Below, one piece after another: positions 34,106-46,029 of a DNA stretch of 64,000 nucleotides. The stretch is from NCBI GenBank assembly GCA_027605045.1, contig JAQFWX010000020.1:1-64000 (forward strand). Direction: 5' to 3'. The stretch's first letter is position 1, and the number at the start of each line of letters is the position of its first letter. The notes beneath the pieces are model-generated. The model saw only the letters and a program-made list of their open reading frames with translations. It was not told where the DNA came from and ran no database searches. A program made the position numbers and the translations under genes. The DNA comes from Phallus indusiatus. Taxonomy: Eukaryota; Basidiomycota; Agaricomycetes; Phallales; Phallaceae.

Positions 34106-36107
34106 ATGCAACGACTTTTGTCTCCCCACTTTGTTCGTTCTCTTTCCTCGGTATCATTTAGAAGGACAATGGCCACTGCTTCGACCCAGAATTTCGTAAG
34201 TAGTCATCCTGGCTGAGAAACGGGGACCTGACGGTGTCTCAGAACAAGATTCTGTACACGCCCTTGGCGGAAGCAGATCCCGAAATACAGAACATCATTG
34301 ATAAAGAGACATGGCGACAGTTTACTGGTCTAGAACTGATTGCATCGGAGGTATATGTTCAACGACTCGTCTTTATCTCATTCTGACTAAGAAGCCGTGA
34401 AAAGAACTTGACAAGCGTTGCAACTATGCAAGCCAATGGTTCGATTCTGACCAACAAGTACTCCGAGGGTCTCCTGGAGCTCGTTATTATGGAGGAAACG
34501 AATATATTGACGAGCTTGAAGTTCTTTGTCGTAAGCGTGCTCTTGAAGCTTTTGGCCTTGACGCAGCAAAGTGGGGTGTCAACGTTCAACCGTACTCTGG
34601 GAGTGTGAGTTTTGTTATCTGCTTCACTGTTTTGCCACGTGTAGAATACAGATTGTTCTCTCTTTAGACTGCCAAGTAGGTCCACGATTTGTTCGGATGT
34701 GCCTTGTGTTTAGTTCTTTCCCGCTAGTTTTGCCGCTCTCACGGCTTTGATTCAGCCGCAGGATCGTCTGATGGGTCTTGGTCTTCCTGATGGGGGACAT
34801 TTAACCCACGGATACTATGTAAGTTTCTTTAGTATCAAATTGGTTATTTGTTCTGAATTATTGTCTTTTCGTGTGTAGACGGCCAAGAAGAAGATGACGG
34901 CGTCATCGATATACTTCCAATCGCTGCCTTATGGGTTGGATTCTAAGACCCAGCTTGTGGATTACGCTCACTTGGCATCTCAAGCCCGTCTTTTTAAACC
35001 TAGACTCTTGATTTGTGGTGCCTCTGCTTATCCCAGAGACTGGGACTACCAAGCTCTAAGGAATATAGCCGATGAACAAGGCGCATACTTAATGGCAGAT
35101 ATTGCCCATACCAGCGGTCTGATCGCCGCTGGCGAACTTAACAACGCATTCGACTTCTGTGATGTTGTGACAACTACAACGTTGGTTTAATATTTCCGCA
35201 TTGTAATGTATTGGCTGACCGTTTTCATAGGCACAAGACTCTTCGTGGACCTCGTGCCGGTTTGATTTTCTTCAGGAAAGAGGGTTCCCAGGCTGATGAT
35301 TTGGAGAAGCGAGTTAATGATGCCGTCTTCCCTGCTTGCCAGGGAGGACCTCATAATAACGTTAGTTTCACCTTCGATAGTTCCTTATCACCCTGATCCC
35401 CATTTACTCCCAGACAATCGCAGCTGTAGCTACAGCACTCAAGCAAGTAGCCGATCCCAGTTTCAAAGCCTATGCGAAGCAAGTTATTGCAAATGCCAAA
35501 GCCCTTGCCGAAGAATTGGTTAAATATGGATACAAACTTCAGACCAGTGGGACTGATAACCATTTGATATTATGGGATCTCCGCCCAATGCGCTTAACTG
35601 GTAGCAAGGTTGAGAAGATTTGCGATCTCCTTCATATCACAATCAACAGTAAGTGACTGTATTTCCAATGTTAACATGTTGTGGGAGTTTGGCTAACGTA
35701 ACAATTAGAAAACGCCGTGTCTGGTGATGGTAAGCCATTCATGGTTTGATCAACATAAGCGCGCGACAATGACATTTTGTTCTTTTCTTAAATTAGCTTC
35801 TGCGCAAGTTCCGGGTGGAATCCGTATTGGAACATCGGCATTAACTTCACGAAATCTCACAGAAGAAGATATGAAAGTTGTCGCCGGTTTCTTACATCGT
35901 GCCGTCCAGGTTTCTCTCACTCTTCAGAAAGAAGCCGGAAGCAAGCTCCTGAAAGACTTCTTGAAAGCAGCCACCAGCGACGATGGTGCAGGTGCCAAAG
36001 CTGTGAAGGAGCTCAGACAAGAAGTCCGCGAGTTTGCCATGAAATGGCCACTGCCTGGCGCGGACATTGCGACCATCAAAAAGCCTTCTGGCATCGTCCA
36101 CGATTAA
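34106..36107 (+). CDS. Serine hydroxymethyltransferase, likely dual-localised
   Basis: PLP enzyme that interconverts serine and glycine with tetrahydrofolate. Multi-exon, read as 'MATASTQNF...[20 protein letters not shown]', '[21 protein letters not shown]', '[20 protein letters not shown]', '[16 protein letters not shown]', '[22 protein letters not shown]', the Schiff-base site '[13 protein letters not shown]' (Lys binds PLP), 'QGGPHNNTIAAVA' and '[16 protein letters not shown]'. An upstream in-frame ATG (34106) adds 21 residues rich in Arg, Ser and Leu without acids ([19 protein letters not shown]), a typical mitochondrial presequence. The second ATG (34169) would give the cytosolic form. 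At 34473-34474 the conserved '[20 protein letters not shown]' is broken by one missing C (GGTCTCC-TGG). Everything else is in phase. Confidence 0.92.
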
Positions 36108-36843
36108 AGGGTGGTATCTTGAATCCATAATCTCTTATCTTCTTTTTATCTCATACTTGCATCTGTCGACATTCAACATCGTCGGTCATTACAATCCTGT
36201 ATCCATATATATCGGGCCTCAACTCCTACAAGTTACACGTAGCTGCTTATATTATACACTGCTTCATGTCAAACTTTACGCCCTGTGTTATCTACTCAGG
36301 TCTGTGAGAAGTTGGAGCATGAATAGCTGATATTGAGAAACCGATATAATTGGAATACTCGAAGCAAGCTTCTTCCCTGCAGGTGACGATGGTTCGAGGT
36401 GGCGGTCCGCGGAAGCTGTGCCATCGTGTTGATGCGCTTGAAATTTCACGTCTATGAGCATGTGAACAAGCACGAATTTTCACTCAACGTAATTAAAATG
36501 AAAGAAATGTAATATGGAATGATTTGCAAACTTTTTATTTTTATTTTTGTGGGTCTTTATACCTGGCTGGCTTAATCGTAATTATCATTAAACACGCGTA
36601 CGTCGTGTGCGTATATATACATAAAAGGAGGGGTGAGGGTGTTTCGTACGTAAGAAAGGGGGTGTATAGATATCAATTTTGATAAGGTTATAATATATTT
36701 TTTCTCATTGTTTTGTTCAAAAAAAGGAAGTCGGGTGAGACAAGGAGGACTCCGGTCTACACAAGAATTGCCATGGTGTCGGAGCTTGAAAGTGCAACTA
36801 ATCCTACCTGTCACCCTCTTGAACTCCTTTCCTTTCGACTGCG
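36108..36843. other. Intergenic, SHMT 3' and WW-gene 5' flank
   Basis: No gene recognised. A C/T-poor, A/T-rich block around 36530-36720 precedes the WW-domain gene. Confidence 0.4.
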
Positions 36844-39800
36844 ATGGACAGCGAGGATGTACTTGATTGGGGTGCGAATGAAGACGATGAAGGTACATGT
36901 TCGTAAATATAATTAGGCACGACGCTGACGATGGTTTTAGTGATAACGTTCGTACCGCGGAAGGATGCAGCCACACTGTCTGGTGCCGAGTCTTTACTCG
37001 CTCTGGCGTCCGGTCCGGGTCAAACACTCAATGGAAACGACAAGTCCGAGATGGCTGGCGAAGACAAAGACACGGATGTTGTTTCTCTCGGAGGCGATGA
37101 CGACGACATGGGTGAACTTCAAGCGTATCAGACCAGGACTAACTTGGGTGGCGTGTCGACAGGCGAAGCAAAATCAGCTCGACCTACTAAACAACAAGCT
37201 CGCCAAAGAGTCGTCTCGGATAAAGCTTTGCTTAATGAACGTTCACCATCTCCTCCACGTTCTGCATTGTCAACTTCTGCTTCTCCCCGTCAAACAGCCA
37301 CCACCGACATAAAAAATAACGGAAATATTTCGAACGGAACAAATTCAGATGGACATTTCGTAAACGGTAAAAATCGAGAAGAATCTTCTTTTCGTGATAG
37401 ACGTCGCTCTACATCATTTAGTGAATCAGCTCGTCCAGCTTCTCAGGCAAGCATCTTACCACCCCCAGGAACACACGGATTGCCTCCAAAACCTGTTTCA
37501 GCTTCCTTACATGTGCCGTATGTTCGACCTTCTCATCCTTCTATAACATCTGCTAGCACGATGGCTCCTTTGCGCGACCGTGACCGCGACCGCGATAGTC
37601 GCCGTCATGCGAGTCCAAGACGGGCAGGTAGCCGTCACTATTCCCCTGACAGAGATTCACAACTAGCGCCTGATTGGGAAATGTGTATTGCTCGAGATGG
37701 ATCAAATGATCCGTATTATTATAACTCTAAGACAGGCGAACGCACTTGGGATCGCAGAGAAGCGACTGGACACGCGCCACCACCACCATCACCACCCCGT
37801 TCCTCTTATTACCCAGCTGGGAGACGTTCTCCAGGATATGATGATGTCAGAAGAGGTCGTTCATCTCGAATTGAGCCATCATCTGGAAGAGCTCTGTCGC
37901 CCAACCTCAGCTATAACGATCGTCACTATTCTCCACCCAAAGACGACTATTTCGTGTCACGTCCTGAACGTGGCGGCGATCCCCAACGTTACCAGAGAAC
38001 ACGATCTCCTGCATTTCCTCCATCTCATTCTAGCTTGCGTCGTGACGACGACAGAGGCAGAGATAGAGACAGAGATATTCCCGGATACGCACAACACGCA
38101 AGATCCTACGATGACAGATCGCTTAGTCGTGAACCACCGTCGATCAGACGAGGTGCTGAGATTGAGCGTCCCAGATCGCCTTCCCCAGGAAGAAACAGAT
38201 ATGAAGGTAGTCACAGAGCTCGAGGAAAAGACTCTGACAGAGACAGAGTATCATCTTCGAAAGAGACAAGACCCAAAGAACTTAGGCCCGATTCGGTATC
38301 TGGTCCGTATGAAAATAGAGACGGTAATGACCGAATGGGATCATCTCCACACTATCGTACGGCAGTACTACCACCCACAGGCTCTCACAACTCTTCATCA
38401 GCGCCTCAGTATAAAAGAGCACCGTCTCCTCAGCGCGATGATCGGTATATATTACCGAACTCCGAGACAAACCGTACGTTATCCCCTCCCACCCTGACAT
38501 ATCACACGACCACTTTCTGTTCCTGTTTCGATATGATGAAGAAGGCCATGGCAGTGTTTGACAGACATTGTCGAGGAACCTGCTACTGGACTGTCTTCTC
38601 TACATTCTCTGCATCGTAATGCCGCATGTATTCGGACGATAATGGATTGTTCATTCTCTCCCATCTTTCATCCCTTCCTCGTTTCTTCATATATCGTCGG
38701 TCTTGTTATATTCATGCATCCTTCTTTCTTTTAGGAGCACGTAATCTTTCTCCTCCTCATAGGCCACCTAAACGTTTGAGATCTTCCAAGTCGCCGCCTC
38801 GGACTCTTGATCATCATGGACAGCCACCTTCTCAGTCTCATCCTACCGAATGGGCTGCGCCGAACAAAGCAGGCAAGACGAGACAATACGCTGCACCACC
38901 GAGAGATAGGCCACCACACATGGAACCGATTTTGATCCCATCCGCGAAATATATGGAACGAGAGGAAAATCAAAGGCGCGAATTAGAAAGAAGCTATGAC
39001 ACAAAGCGTCAAAAGACAACGGATGATCCAGATTCAGCCTCTGCTCGTCGAGCTTTACCTGACCAGTTAGATTCCCGCGATGCTCGTGACAACGGTATGC
39101 CTGTTCAGCTGGATCGTGATCATTCTTTTGATCTTTTGTTGGAAGATCACATTGCTAGGCGCTCCCAGCCTCAGATTGATGGACCTCGGTCAGCACCAGT
39201 AGGACCACGGCGCCGAGATAATATGCATCCCAGAAGAGAGATGGATAGTTACAGACCTGACCCTTCTTCTGATATGCGTTTAAAGGATGACTTTTATCCT
39301 GAACGACCCCCCAGAGGACCTGATAGAGATAGGATGGGCGGTCGACTCGACCTACCAACAGGACCTCGTGCCATGGAGTCTGATTCTCATCGTCGTGATG
39401 CGCATTACTATAGACAATCAATTGATGGACCATCTACTAATGACAGCATATCTGACTCGCGCGGAGGCGCTCCACCTCTTCCCATCGCCGATAATAAATC
39501 CCGCCAACCTATTCGCGGTCGTCGTGACGAAGGTCCTCGCGATAACGGAGAGGTGCTTCCGGTCTTGCTACATACCATTTTCACCATCCTCACTATTCTT
39601 CCTCTTCTTGACAGGACCGTTATGCGCCATCAGTTAATAACGCGCGGTATGACACTTTTCATTCTAACCGGCCTGCTGCACCACCTCCCGGTCTTTCTGG
39701 ACCCAATACCATACCTCTGAAACCGCGCTTTGGGGACTCGTATCGACCTGATGAACAAGGTCGTCGTGATAGGCTGCCACTTCCGCCGCAACAAGATGCT

Positions 39801-40790
39801 AAGAGAGCGAGTAATAATAACAGTGTTGGCGAGGTTTGCTCAGCTTTAGCTTTAGCTTTAGCTTCTGCTTAATTTAATTTCACATAAATCGGGTTTAGTC
39901 ATATCGGCCATTAGTTGGTGAAACCAGTCAGGCTTCTCGTTATTCTCCTGGTCTCTCTCCGCCGCCGCAGCTACCACCTACAGTTGTTGATGTAGGTGCT
40001 TTCCTCCGGCGTTTTTTGAACTTCTTTCCTCATTATCATGCCTTTTGCTTAGCGAACTGCTAGTTTGAAAGAAGAAGGTCAGCGACCACGCCAACGACCG
40101 AACTCTCGATTCAGAGACATTGAGGGACCACCTGTCCCTGTGGCTGTACATGATCCAAAAGGTGACGCGCAGATGGACGGCCGTCCTGATGTTGCTTTCG
40201 CTGGGGTCGCAGACGCGGATGGTATGATGGTTGACAATACCCTAAAGCCTGACATTTCGACTTCGATGTCAATTGGTGTTCTACCATCGGGATCTATAGG
40301 GGTAGAGAGTAACAACGTGACTTTTCCATCAGGATCGGGCAATCCTAATTCTCATACCCGAAGAAGGTCAGGCAAACACGCTCAACGATCAGAACAGTCT
40401 AGTGGAGATTCTGTTGGTGCTGGTGCTGGTGCTGGTTCAAGACCTATTCACGGACTTCCCCCAAAACCGAACGTGCGACCCTCGTCACTTCTTGATCGAC
40501 TATCCAACCCCGGAACCGTAAATAATACTCAATCAAGACGAAGCCCAACTTTACGCGATCGTGTCGGACAAGATATGCCATCTTCGTCGAAGACGTCTGC
40601 AACAGCGCCTCAGGCTACAAACGCTACCACTCATGTTAATGCTCGACCTTCATTGCGTGACAGGCTGGATTCCAATCCCGAAATTATCGAGCGGAGTGCT
40701 GAGGATAATTATCAGAGACAGGGAAACAATGCTCACGGAAATAATAATAATTCGAGGAATAATCGGTCTCGTAAAGGAAGAGGACAGTAG
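36844..40790 (+). CDS. WW-domain, Arg/Ser-rich protein (putative RNA-processing factor)
   Basis: Six exons (36844-36892, 36941-38473, 38735-39552, 39615-39833, 39899-39991, 40053-40790) total exactly 1150 codons, all in phase. The acidic start MDSEDVLDWGANEDDEG resembles several RNA-associated fungal proteins. One WW domain lies near residue 260: 'WEMCIARDGSNDPYYYNSKTGERTW', with the two Trp, the Tyr block and a following Pro run. The rest is low-complexity, full of RD, RS and DR repeats and 'SPSPP' stretches, typical of SR-like splicing proteins. Such proteins usually bind Pro-rich partners through WW and sit in nuclear speckles; function here is inferred. The intron at 38474-38734 is 261 bases, about five times the local norm, and the 39834-39898 intron contains (TTTAGC)n repeats. 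Confidence 0.8.
39844..39865 (+). repeat. Intronic TTTAGC tandem repeat
   Basis: Three to four TTTAGC units within a 65-base intron of the WW-domain gene. Each unit contains a TAG, but the actual acceptor is about 30 bases downstream. Confidence 0.6.
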
Positions 40791-41450
40791 TAGTTATAGT
40801 AGTGATGACGAAAGACATTATTTTGTTCACTTTGCTATTTTTTTTTTCTCTATCGTTTTTATGAAATATTGTATTTCTTTTGATGAATTCGGAATGTTTT
40901 TGCGCATTATAACGCACATCATGTATCATGCATCACATGTGAGAGATACAACGATAATACAAACAGGAGAGACACAAATCATGGAGAACACTCCACTGGA
41001 TTTTCACTCGGCAGTGTAAATTGTCGCTCGCTGGCTGATGCGCCGACCTGATAATAGATCAGTCTGAGGGGAAAAGACGTTTTTGATTTGAATAGAAAAA
41101 AAAACATCAGTTAAATACAAAAGACGAAACTAAGGGTAATATAATGAAGGAAGAAAATTAAAGGAAAATTAAAGGGAGAGGAGACAAACATGTTGAACGT
41201 GCACTGGGATGCAACGGTCAAAAGACGTCAGTCTTTTGCCCGGCGCCCCAGGTTACATGTTACGCGTCGTGACGCGTGTTATCTACTATCTAACTAGTGA
41301 TTATATCGTAATTCCAATAAAACGAGATTTAGAAGACTGAAGTGAAATGACCAAGGAGCGAATTGACAAAGGAGCGGAAGGAGCGAAAGGACAAGAGAGC
41401 GACGAAGAAGATCTGAGGCGCGCGCGTGGCCCCATTTGCAGCAACGGAAC
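40791..41450. other. Intergenic, no gene seen
   Basis: About 660 bases between the convergent WW-domain gene and the protease pseudogene. Contains simple A-rich and GGAG/GAGCG-rich runs only. Confidence 0.4.
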
Positions 41451-42400
41451 TCAGGCCTTGGAACCGGTGTAGATATCAAGGCCGGGGAACTTGGCCTGAA
41501 TACGCTCCAAAAGCCAACCGAAGGGAGTACCATAAGTAATATCGGTTGACTTGAGTAGCCCGGTTCCGCCAGTCAGGAGGGCCGCGACACGTCCCAAGCC
41601 GTCGACGATAACGGCGCCGGAATCACCACATTCGGAAAATGCAGAGAATTTGTTGTATCCGTACACCGCTAGTTCCATCGATGTTTCCTCGGTGCCGTCC
41701 GGATGGGTGTAGCGCACGAACGATTCGAGTCCTGTGCCACGGCCAACAGTCGTATTTGTTGCGCAACCATTTTTCAACAGGAACAGGCATGCCTCGCCCG
41801 TTCACGTCGTGCATTTGGGGGCAAATCAATTGTCCGGCAGGGACGACACCTTGAATTTGGAAAAGGCAGTCGTCGGGGTAACCCTTTGCATCGTTGGGGT
41901 CATCTTTTGAATCATCAGACTGATCCGTGTTATCGCCAGGACGATTCTTTTTATCGCTACGCTTCTCTTGATCTGCTTTGTCTTTCTTCAGATACATCAT
42001 TCTCTCGGCGCAATTTCCGTCCCTAGGCACATATGTCAACGACGAATTTAATGAAAATTACTGGAAACATACCTAAGTCAATCACATTGCCTCTGAAATT
42101 GGCCCAGTTAATCTTACTGCGATCGAGCTGGATTAAAGCCCAATCCTCAGTATATCATTTGGGTCCAACTCCGAAGGTGACAGGAGGCGAGTAGAAAACA
42201 TGCCCAATGACATGCTGCTGTTTTTGACTCCAGAATTTTGTAACGTCGCTATGGAATTTGTCAATCATGGTTATTGATGCCTTTATGATTTTGAGATTGT
42301 GCTCCGTCACCTCCCGTTCAAAGTTGATATGACGACATTGTGTAATTTGTCAAGACACTGAGTCCTTGTCGGACACTGGTATATAAAACCAAACATTAGG
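41451..42400 (-). pseudogene. Trypsin-like serine protease (S1/PA clan) pseudogene
   Basis: The C-terminal end is clear: 'KNGCATNTTVGRGTGLESFVRY', then 'AFSECGDSGAVIVDGLGRVAALLTGG', where GDSG holds the catalytic Ser, then 'DITYGTPFGWLLERI'. Upstream, 'VIGHVFYSPPVTFGVGPK' and 'YTEDWALIQLDRSKINWANF' belong to the same family but are separated by an in-frame TGA where relatives usually have a codon such as Arg. There are two more frame changes: between 'TEIAPRE' and 'MYLKKDKA', and between 'ICPQMHDVNG' and 'GEACLFLLKNGC'. With a nonsense codon and two shifts it is most simply a decaying gene, although some of the shifts could be sequencing gaps. The family is common in basidiomycetes; no catalytic His region is identified here. 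Confidence 0.65.
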
Positions 42401-42599
42401 GTGACATGTTGAGAAACATTTTCAAAAAAATTTACTGACATATAAATTTCACAATAATATTATCTGCATGGTACACAAATGATTGAATGTTGATGCCGCC
42501 ACCAATGGTTATGTTTGCTGTGCAATTATTTTATATCAGCCCAGAGACATGTAAGGCAGTCATGTCAGAGGGAATTGATGGAATAGACATACCAAAGTT

Positions 42600-42720
42600 G
42601 ATTTAATCTGGTTGCAGCTGGACCAAGGATCAGTCCTCAGGAACAACGTCTCCAAATTTGGTTGTGTTGCTGAGGAATTTGCCAAGTGTGTTGATTGCCT
42701 CCACCACTTTCCAGACCCGT
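42600..42720 (-). pseudogene. Second S1-protease fragment
   Basis: On the minus strand, 'TKFGDVVPED*SLVQLQPD' matches the 'FGVGPK*YTEDWALIQLDRS' part of the neighbouring pseudogene, with TGA replacing the expected TGG (Trp). It is a remnant of a second, more degraded copy. The region from 42721 to 43126 holds no gene that I can recognise. Confidence 0.45.
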
Positions 42721-43126
42721 TTGCGGAGTTAAAGCCCAATAACGGTGATAGAGGTACTTCGGAGTTTCTTCAAGGTACTGAGGCTAAAGCAAGGAATCTT
42801 TGTGATATTTTTGCATTGTCCACTGAGTGCTATGGTGTATGTGATGATAGTAAAAAGCCGGAGGACTCGCTGTACACACGATAGTTGAGGATATGGAGGA
42901 AACGCGGCGAGTCACGCTCACTTTCAGCTTTATGAAGGTCAAGATCACCATTCAATTTGGCTAAATCTTCTCACGCCTTGAACTGAGCTTTTTCAGCGAG
43001 TGACCGAGCGCTTTCAATCACCTCACGTCGCCCTTTCATGTCGCCCGGTTCAAAACGAATAACATGGTCTTGTTGCAGTATAACAAAGTCCAATATCATG
43101 CCATCTCTACCTAATTAATATTTCAT

Positions 43127-45653
43127 TCATGTTTCTTCAAGACCTTTATAATGTATCAAGTTAGGAAAGGGCGCATGCAAATGCTATGGAGTGTAATGTC
43201 AGTTGCTCCTTCGCCATACAAGAAACAAAGAGCCTGGCTTACGGTCCGATACATTCCTTGAAACCTCATCCTCATGAAACATTTTCCTGGTAATGTCTCC
43301 GTCTTTGGGTCTAACCAGAGTTTCCGTAACTCATGTCCGATAGGAATCTGCTTTTCCAAGACGCTTTTCACAATCGCCCATCCAATCCCGTTGTAATGGA
43401 GTTTTAAAACACGTATAAGCTGCTGAAGATGGTTGTGTATGAGCGTATGATATAAACGCGTGTATACGTCCTCTAGCGTGTCTGCGATGATCGAGTGGCC
43501 GGGAGCTATTACGCCATCAAGGGACTCGAGAGGTGTTGACTCGATTACGGAACGTTCATGAACTCTCAACCCTCCAAAATCTCGAATTACGAATCCTTTT
43601 AATTCTTTTGTCCCTATATCGAACCGTGCCAGTACGTTCTGTGGATGTGCCTCGAATGCTACCCCGTTGGCAATAACGGAAGGTAAAAACGCCGCGAAGA
43701 ACAATTCAACAAATCTAATTCGTGTTTCGCCATATATATCAAACCAGTTGCGCGTATCACGACTAGAAGCATACCTATGCAGCCACGCAACTCGCTTCTT
43801 TTCGTCATCAAGACCGAAGACGATTTGCACTAGAGGTTCTTCATCGCTACCACTGTATCCTGTTTCAACAAGTGCAGTACAAACAATAGCGCGTTCTTTA
43901 TGCACCGCTTCAGCAGTGTTTTCATAACATTCTCGAATGATACACGCAAGATGTTTGGCTATTTCACCGTCCGGGTTAACTGAGGATACACTCGCCAGCT
44001 CTTTTTGAACAATCATAAGAGACCTGTCATACGTAAGGTGTGGGACGATTTGGCTGGAGAATCGTGGTCCTAGGAATGCGGATGCAGGCGATATTGTTCG
44101 TACAGCAGATGTTAACCGTATGCCGAATGCAAGCTTCAGGTGTGTATCTCGCAGTACTTCAACGATTACCGAACTAATGCAAGAAGTTAGCACGCATAAC
44201 GATATTCACTAATTCAAGACTCTACCGCAAGCTTTGTTGTGCCTGTGCAGTAAGTGAGTATTCCTTGGGAAGAATACGTGCTTCGGGGAACTTCTTCACG
44301 ATGTTCTCAATCTGGAGCTCATGGATGGGGATTAGGATCTCTTTTGGCGGTTTATCCGATGCTTCTCTTCCTGCTTTGCAGATTTCATTGAAGATGGGAG
44401 AGACGCAATTGTCCCACGGGCCTTGGATGTTCAACTTGTCTCGAGGAACTAGAATCATCCGTATATTGGGTTCTTTCCAATTGAAGTCACCCGGTGAAAT
44501 CGGAGTAATTGGAGGAAGAGTACGGCGCATCTTATGCATCTGCTAAACTGTTCGAAATCGAGGGCGGAACATAGCGGGATAAACGGGACTGACAGGATGA
44601 GTGGGATGGCCTTCAATGACGCATTGCTCCCAAACAATGCTCGACGATTCCCATGTTGGCATAACAGGAGGATTCTCATATGAATATTCTATAAAAGTAC
44701 GATGCCAAACATCTGGCGTCAGTTCTCGATGAAGCCATAGGGACTCGTCATTGACGCACGTTGCCATTCCATCGAGTTCAGAAGCTCTTCAGCCACGTCC
44801 ATTTCAAGATCTTTTTCAATTCCTGAATGCTGTGCATACTTCTTCCAAAGGTGTACCGGACCAGGACACGAAACAAGCTCAAAGTTGGAGATGTCAAACT
44901 CAGTGATCGCGGTTCGTATTGCCCCTTCTACGTCGTAGAACGCCTGGAAAGATCGTCAGAAGCTAGGACTCCTTTTTTTAATTAAAACAATATTGTAAAA
45001 GTGATGTCCGACGAAATCCCATGCTTTATCCTTGCAACCATAGGCAACTATTACGAGAAGACGGGGAAGGCCGCTTCTCCTTGACGAGCTCTATCAGCGG
45101 CAGCTATGCCACGTCAAGGACGCAATATCAAGTTCTTGATCTGAGTCATATGCAATACGACCCTAGACTTGCTCAATCAAGTCAAGTCCGTGCTCCATCC
45201 CCAGACATCCCATCTTACAAGCCGTCATCGCGTCATCCTTATCCATCAAATTGGCTTCTTTGCAAATTTGTAGTCTCTCACCTTCGAAAATCCATTAGGC
45301 GTCGTATGGCTGTCGTTTTCTGGCGTCTTTAGTTCGTAAACATATGGCAGCATATCAAGTGGATCGAGAAGGTTGATATGACGCTCCTTCAGGAAAGGTA
45401 TATGGCGTAGTGGGATCACAGCGAATACCTCTTCCGACGTTCGAACAGGGCCCGTTGATGATGATAGACCGACAGCATCGGAATTTAGAACGATCGCGAT
45501 CCCTTTAAAGTTTTCGTTTTTGGAGTGAGATGGTACGAAGAACGCTTTCAAAAGAGATTCTGTGATAAGACATGACAGTAGGCGTGCTGTGGTTGCGAAA
45601 GCTGCGCGCTCGGATGGTTCCAGACATGACGCCGACGAGAGCAACGCGCTCAT
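43127..45653 (-). CDS. NIS siderophore synthetase, IucA/IucC family (copy A)
   Basis: Minus-strand gene. Exon 1 (45653-45282) starts MSALLSSASCLEPSERAAFA. After a 338-base intron come 'AFYDVEGAIRTAITEFDISN', 'MEW|QYSYENPPVMPTW', the signature 'VIEGHPTHP', 'MHKMRRTLPPITP', 'ILIPIHELQIENI', 'KLAFGIRLTSAVRTISP' and the ATP/carboxylate site 'VAFEAHPQNVLARFD...KGFVIRDFGGLRVH'. It ends 'HLHAPFPNLIHYKGLEET'. All junctions are in phase. The family couples citrate or other carboxylates to amines or alcohols in siderophores (aerobactin, rhizoferrin) without an NRPS. Divergent partner at 46716-48958, sharing a promoter with iron-type GATA boxes. Substrate cannot be told from sequence. Confidence 0.88.
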
Positions 45654-45990
45654 CGTGCTCGAGGTCTTGGATGGAAGATGGATTGATGAAGCTTTTACGG
45701 CAGATTACGGCCAAGGTGAGAGCTCTTTATACAATAACGACATTTATCTGACTTGATCACCAATGTAGTCCGCGTTAGTTAGGAGGTACTGCAACCGGCT
45801 ATCAGTCCGCGATGTGCTAACATAACAAAAAAAAAACGCCATAACATACTCTGACCAACTGAATCTCGTGAGAGACGAGTTTCTAATATCGTGAAGATGA
45901 TTCCTATTCTCCACCACATGAAAAAAAGGACCCACTTTTCGGCAACGGCCACCCGTAGAATCTCTGCCGCGTAATCAAAACTCCGACTTT

Positions 45991-45999
45991 ATCAGATAA
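45991..45999 (+). promoter_or_regulatory. Iron-repressor GATA box ATCAGATAA
   Basis: Exact match to ATCWGATAA, the operator of the fungal iron-sensing GATA repressors Fep1, Urbs1 and SreA. It lies 338 bases upstream of the copy A start codon and faces a second, inverted box 30 bases away. Confidence 0.65.
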
Positions 46000-46020
46000 A
46001 AAGACATTGATAGGCGTTCC

Positions 46021-46029
46021 TTATCTGAT
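46021..46029 (-). promoter_or_regulatory. Iron-repressor GATA box, inverted copy
   Basis: TTATCTGAT is the exact reverse complement of the box at 45991-45999. Paired GATA sites suit these repressors, which carry two zinc fingers. Confidence 0.65.

Noticed and set aside
37688..38497. 269-codon frame overlapping the WW-domain gene
   Set aside because: Shifted reading of the RD/RS repeats. The six-exon WW model is in phase over 1150 codons.
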